DNA of 64,000 nt. Origin: DASSBG01 sp963800395 (GTDB lineage: Bacteria; Pseudomonadota; Gammaproteobacteria; Xanthomonadales; Rhodanobacteraceae). Position numbers and translations under genes: made by a program. The notes beneath the pieces were generated by a model. The model searched no databases, was not told the DNA's origin, and worked only from the letters and a program-made list of their open reading frames with translations. Shown piece after piece: positions 60,514 through 64,000 of the stretch. Location: assembly GCA_963800395.1 (NCBI GenBank), contig CAWDBD010000007.1, forward strand, positions 1-64,000. Reading direction: 5' to 3'. Positions within the stretch are counted from its first letter, which is position 1, and every line of letters starts with the position of its first letter.

Positions 60514-61200
60514 ATGGACATGCACGATTATCGAAAGGCTGGCGGCATCGCGGCCCTGATTCATTCGGCCGCCTATCTTATCGGCATAGGGCTTTATCTG
60601 AGCGTGTTGTCGCCCATACTCGATGCCGAGCCCACGCAGTATCTGGCGCTGCTCGGCAAATATCAGGGTGTCATGTATGCATGGATATTCATTGTGTACT
60701 GGCTCGCTGCGCTATGCCTGATCGTGCTGGCGCTGGCGTTCTACGAGCGATTGAAGTCCAGGTTACACATCGGCTTGCAGACAGCAACCGTATTGGGCCT
60801 TGTCTGGGCAGGCCTGGTCATTGCCAGCGGCAATCTCATGCTGCATGACTTTGGCCAGATGGCAAAGCTTCATGCCGGCAATGCAGGCCAGGCCGAAACC
60901 GTCTGGCTCGCACTCATGAACGTCGAGAATGGCCTGGTCAGCGGCAACGAACTGATCGGCGGTCTTTGGGTGCTTGCAGTGAGCTGGTTCGCCCTGCAGG
61001 CGCGTTGGCTGCCCAGGCTGCTCCACTACCTCGGGCTGCTTGTCGGTCTGGTCGGCATCCTGTCCATCATTCCGTCCTTGTCTGATGTCGTGATGGTGTT
61101 TGGTCCTGCCATGATTGTGTGGTCCGCATGGGTAGGCATCGCCATGCTGCGCAGCAGGTCTCGGGATCCGCTTCGCTTCGAGGGGTCGCAGCCGGGATGA
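60514..61200 (+). CDS. Multi-pass membrane protein (DUF4386-like)
   Basis: A 228 aa protein with about six hydrophobic helices: AALIHSAAYLIGIGLYLSVL, MYAWIFIVYWLAALCLIVLA, TATVLGLVWAGLVIASGNLM, GGLWVLAVSWFALQARWLPR, and two more (YLGLLVGLVGILSIIPSL and VFGPAMIVWSAWVGIAML). The sequence resembles DUF4386-type membrane proteins, although that assignment is from memory and moderately sure. AGGA precedes the ATG at 60514; a GTG at 60415 is an alternative. The 60313-60513 gap holds only a dispersed repeat. Confidence 0.72.
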   Translation: MDMHDYRKAGGIAALIHSAAYLIGIGLYLSVLSPILDAEPTQYLALLGKYQGVMYAWIFIVYWLAALCLIVLALAFYERLKSRLHIGLQTATVLGLVWAGLVIASGNLMLHDFGQMAKLHAGNAGQAETVWLALMNVENGLVSGNELIGGLWVLAVSWFALQARWLPRLLHYLGLLVGLVGILSIIPSLSDVVMVFGPAMIVWSAWVGIAMLRSRSRDPLRFEGSQPG

Positions 61201-61295
61201 AAATCCCGTTGTACCGGATGTCTGGGTAAACCACCGCAGGCGCTTGTCGCTGCAAACCATCACCACGGCCGGCCAGGACCCACGCATGCAAAAAA

Positions 61296-61314
61296 GGCCC
61301 CCGAATCGGGGGCC
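61296..61314 (-). terminator. Rho-independent terminator
   Basis: A perfect GC-rich hairpin GGCCCCCGAATCGGGGGCC with six A residues before it on the plus strand, giving TTTTTT after the stem on the minus strand. It lies 29 bases after the spy-like gene stop and is probably its terminator; the short TTT on the other side suggests weaker use for the opposite gene. Confidence 0.85.
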
Positions 61315-61342
61315 TTTGTCGTGGTCCTTGCGGTAGTCGTGA

Positions 61343-61816
61343 TCAGCCAGCGTCTCGGGCGGCGCGTCGCTCCTTGAACTGTTGCATCCGCTCCTGGCGC
61401 TTCTGCATGTGTTCGGCACGCTTGGCTTCCAGGCTGGCGCGCTGTTCGGCGGTCAGTACGCCGGACACCTGGGCGCGGATGGCCGCACGGTCGACAGTGG
61501 CCTGGCGGGTGGCTGCGGCCAGCTCATCGGCCAGACGTGCGACTTCGCTGTTGTAGTTGCTGGCGGCAGGGTCCAGGTCGCGCAGGGCGCGTCGGGTCTC
61601 GCCAACCTGCTTCATGTCGGCTTTCGCCTGCGCCTTGTTGTTGTCCATGATGGTCTTGATCTGGGCACGCTGTGCATCGGTTGCATTGATGCTGTCGAGC
61701 ATGCGTTCCATGTTCGGACCACGTTGGCCGTGGCCGTGACGATGGCCCTGGGCAAGGGTGACGCCGGCACCGGCCAGCAGGGTGGTGGTGATGATGGCAA
61801 GAATCAGCTTTTTCAT
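61343..61816 (-). CDS. Spy/CpxP-like periplasmic protein
   Basis: A 157 aa exported protein. MKKLILAIITTTLLAGAGVT is a signal peptide ending near TLAQG, followed by a His/Gly-rich segment, then an all-helical Spy/CpxP LTXXQ-type domain with INATDAQRAQIKTIMDNNKA and VSGVLTAEQRASLEAKRAEH, carrying the paired LTxxQ-like motifs. Such proteins protect periplasmic proteins or feed back on the Cpx system. AAGGAG before the ATG supports the start. It is divergent from the response regulator, the arrangement of cpxP relative to cpxRA. Confidence 0.87.
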   Translation of the reverse strand: MKKLILAIITTTLLAGAGVTLAQGHRHGHGQRGPNMERMLDSINATDAQRAQIKTIMDNNKAQAKADMKQVGETRRALRDLDPAASNYNSEVARLADELAAATRQATVDRAAIRAQVSGVLTAEQRASLEAKRAEHMQKRQERMQQFKERRAARDAG

Positions 61817-61953
61817 GAGGGAACTCCTTCGTGTGCTGCATCGGGTTTGAATGCAGATCCACCTTAGCTCCGGCGCACGCAAATGGGTGTCGGACTGTGT
61901 AGGGTTTTGTAAAGCATCAGCCTGGCAAGCCATATAGGGGATAAAGTAGGCTC

Positions 61954-62613
61954 ATGACACGCATCCTGATGGCTGATGACGACGAAGAATTCTGCACGCT
62001 GATGGCCGACTATCTGGCCGATCAGGGCTTTGCCGTCGATGTCGTGCACGACGGCGCGGCTGCAGTGCAGCGCGCGGGCGATGGTTATGCGGCCTTGCTT
62101 CTGGATGTGATGATGCCGGTCAAGGACGGTTTCCAGGCCCTGCGCGAAATTCGCGCCCATCATGGTCTGCCCATCCTGATGCTGACCGCGCGCGGCGAAG
62201 ATGTGGATCGCATCGTCGGGCTGGAAATGGGCGCGGACGACTACCTGCGCAAACCGGCCAATCCACGTGAACTGGTGGCGCGTCTGCGCGCAATCCTGCG
62301 GCGTAGCCAGGGTGGCAACCATGGCGATGCAGATATCGAACTGACCGATCTGGTGGTCTCCAGGTCGCGGCGCGAGGCGCTGTTCAAGGGCCAGGCCTTG
62401 TCACTCACCAGTATTGAGTTCGAGGTCCTGGCAGCACTGGCCGAAGCGGCAGGCAGCCCGCTGGATCGCGATGCACTGTCCAATCAGGCGCTGGGGCGGC
62501 GCTGGCTGCCGGGCGACCGCAGCCTGGACATGCATATTGTCAGCCTGCGCAAGAAACTGGGTGACCAGCGCATCAAGACGGTACGCGGCCGCGGCTACCA
62601 GTTGCTGAGATGA
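61954..62613 (+). CDS. CpxR-like response regulator
   Basis: A 219 aa OmpR/PhoB-type response regulator. The receiver domain has RILMADDDEEFCTLMADYL (acidic pocket), YAALLLDVMMPVKDGFQALR with the phospho-acceptor Asp, ILMLTARGEDVDRIVGLEMG and DDYLRKPANPRELVARLRAI with the Lys. The C-terminal winged helix has LTSIEFEVLAALAEAAGSPL and RSLDMHIVSLRKKLGDQ. It overlaps the kinase gene by four bases (ATGA). A CpxR identity is inferred from the Spy-like gene next door. Confidence 0.9.
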   Translation: MTRILMADDDEEFCTLMADYLADQGFAVDVVHDGAAAVQRAGDGYAALLLDVMMPVKDGFQALREIRAHHGLPILMLTARGEDVDRIVGLEMGADDYLRKPANPRELVARLRAILRRSQGGNHGDADIELTDLVVSRSRREALFKGQALSLTSIEFEVLAALAEAAGSPLDRDALSNQALGRRWLPGDRSLDMHIVSLRKKLGDQRIKTVRGRGYQLLR

Positions 62614-63917
62614 ATCGCCTATTCCTCAAACTGCTGGGTCTGCTGCTGCTGGCCAATCTGGTCACCGCGGCGGCGGTATTCGTTCTGGTGCGCCCGTGGA
62701 TGGACAATCCGCTGTCTGCGCGCAGCGTCCAGGCCTGGGGCGCGCAGGCAATCACCGCCTACGAAGACGGCGGGCGAGCCGCCCTGCTGCGCAATCTGGG
62801 CGACCTGCATCGTCAGGAGCATGTGATGGGCATGCTCTACGATCCCTCCGGGCGCCCGCTGCTGCGCCGGGTCGCACGCGAGTTGCGGCTGCGTGCACCA
62901 GACTCCATGCGCCACGATGGTCGCCGTCCCGGACACGACAATCAGCTGGTGCAGTGGCTGGATGGCAGGAAGGGCCGATATCGCTGGGTCGTGGTGGCGA
63001 TACCCCCGAGTGCACGGGATTTTGCCCAGCTGCGTTTGATCGCCAGCCTGGCCGGCATTGTCCTCGCGGCCTGGCTGGTCGCCTGGTGGCTCACCCGACC
63101 CATTGCCCAGCTTCGGCACACCACCGCAGAAATGGCTCAGGGAAAGCTGTCGGCCCGGGTACCCGGCAAGCTGACACGGCGGCGGGATGAACTGGGCCAG
63201 CTCGGCGACGAATTCAATACCATGGCCGCACGACTGCAGCAGCAGGTGGAAACGAAACAGCAGTTGTTGCGTGATGTCTCGCACGAACTGCGCTCACCAC
63301 TGGCGCGCCTTGAAGTGGCGCTGGAGATGGCTCGCGGGCATGCCGACGGCAGTGAACGCGGCCAGCAGGCACTGGACCGCATCGCACTGGAGAGCGGCCG
63401 GCTGGACGCACTGCTGGAACAGGTACTGACCTACTCGCGCCTGGAACAGGACCAGCGCAAACTCAATCGCGAGCCGACCGACATGGCCGCGCTGCTGCGC
63501 GAGTGCGCAGCCGACATGGCGCTTACCAGCACGGTACCGATAGAAGTCGACGCACCCGAAGATCTGATCATTGATGCCGATCCGATTCTCATGCGCAGCG
63601 TCGCGGAAAATCTGCTCCGCAACGCCCAGCACTACACCCGTGCCGGTACCAGCGTGCATGCGGCGCTAAACAGCGAAAACGGCATGGTCACCCTGCGCGT
63701 GCGCGACCACGGACCCGGCGTCCCCGATGACATGCTGGAAGCGATTTTCCAGCCCTTCGTGCGCACCTCGTCTGCGCGTGATCGCAACAGCGGCGGCCAC
63801 GGCATCGGCCTGGCCATCGTCGCCCGCGCCTGCCAGATGCATGGCGGATCGGTGGAAGCACGCAACCTGCCGCAAGGCGGAATGGAAGTGACTGCCCGCT
63901 TGCCCGTGACTGCATAG
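62610..63917 (+). CDS. CpxA-like sensor histidine kinase
   Basis: A 435 aa membrane histidine kinase. The first helix is KLLGLLLLANLVTAAAVFVL, a periplasmic sensor domain spans about 30-140, and a second helix LIASLAGIVLAAWLVAWWL precedes a HAMP linker. The dimerisation and phosphoacceptor box is LLRDVSHELRSPLARLEVAL, and the HATPase domain has LLRNAQHYTRAGTSV (N box), VRDHGPGVPDDM (G1) and GGHGIGLAIVARACQMHGGS (G2). It forms an operon with the regulator. The remaining 83 bases of the window hold no gene. Confidence 0.92.
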   Translation: MNRLFLKLLGLLLLANLVTAAAVFVLVRPWMDNPLSARSVQAWGAQAITAYEDGGRAALLRNLGDLHRQEHVMGMLYDPSGRPLLRRVARELRLRAPDSMRHDGRRPGHDNQLVQWLDGRKGRYRWVVVAIPPSARDFAQLRLIASLAGIVLAAWLVAWWLTRPIAQLRHTTAEMAQGKLSARVPGKLTRRRDELGQLGDEFNTMAARLQQQVETKQQLLRDVSHELRSPLARLEVALEMARGHADGSERGQQALDRIALESGRLDALLEQVLTYSRLEQDQRKLNREPTDMAALLRECAADMALTSTVPIEVDAPEDLIIDADPILMRSVAENLLRNAQHYTRAGTSVHAALNSENGMVTLRVRDHGPGVPDDMLEAIFQPFVRTSSARDRNSGGHGIGLAIVARACQMHGGSVEARNLPQGGMEVTARLPVTA

Positions 63918-64000
63918 CTGCCTGCTTCTGGCGAGCTCACCGTGCCCGGGCACGCCCGGGACGCACCAGCGCGCCTGCCTCTCCTGCGCGTAGGGCGACA

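Overview
This window is a GC-rich gammaproteobacterial chromosome segment that carries the replication-origin neighbourhood. The order mnmE-yidC-rnpA-rpmH | dnaA-dnaN-recF-gyrB, followed by a TPR protein and a tonB-exbB-exbD-exbD block, together with hslVU next to a DUF971 gene, points to the Xanthomonadales (Lysobacterales). No rRNA or tRNA gene was seen. The genus is not determined.

Layout. 1-11.8 kb: hslVU and conserved small genes, then an accessory stretch with a MITE-like element (3881-4168), a RidA gene with a broken leader, a frameshifted membrane gene, an ArsR/AHSA1 pair with a clear operator, a GNAT, a dihydrofolate-reductase-like gene, two membrane proteins (one with an HExxH motif) and a DUF985 cupin. 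11.9-17.65 kb: a small chromosomal integron. An intact IntI integrase (16640-17653, +) faces away from an array read on the minus strand: attI, cassette 1 (scrambled ORFs), attC1, cassette 2 (129 aa protein), attC2, cassette 3 (higB remnant and higA), attC3, cassette 4 (HD-domain protein), attC4. attC2 is cut in two by an IS1111-group IS110-family element whose 3' non-coding part is where a guide (bridge/seek) RNA is expected. 17.9-25.1 kb: dipeptidyl peptidase IV, 7Fe ferredoxin, DUF3293, a six-copy 62-bp tandem repeat, frameshifted alkB, an Ada-like AraC/O6-methylguanine methyltransferase and a GT-C type membrane protein.

25.2-40.3 kb: the core origin block. mnmE, yidC, rnpA and rpmH are transcribed leftward; dnaA, dnaN, recF, gyrB, the TPR gene and the TonB/ExbB/ExbD energising system rightward. 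The dnaA-dnaN gap has four DnaA-box-like sites and an AT-rich stretch and is the best oriC candidate. 40.3-47.3 kb: a minus-strand acs - phosphopantetheinyl transferase - pdxJ operon with overlapping genes, two small membrane proteins, a coniferyl-aldehyde-dehydrogenase-like gene and fbp. 47.5-63.9 kb: GST, a YafY/WYL regulator, a DUF885 peptidase-like protein, a divergent GNAT / RLAN-RimK ATP-grasp pair, aroE, a gamma-carbonic-anhydrase-like protein, oligopeptidase A, xthA, UPF0149, ubiE, a multi-pass membrane protein, and a Spy/CpxP-like periplasmic protein divergent from a CpxRA-like two-component system.

The most interesting material is the integron, its attC-targeting insertion sequence, and several families of palindromic repeats. 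Frameshifts (ridA leader, membrane pseudogene, GNAT start, DUF1153 remnant, higB, alkB) are concentrated in 6-22 kb while the core genes are intact, which fits gene decay better than uniformly poor sequence, although base errors cannot be excluded from the sequence alone.
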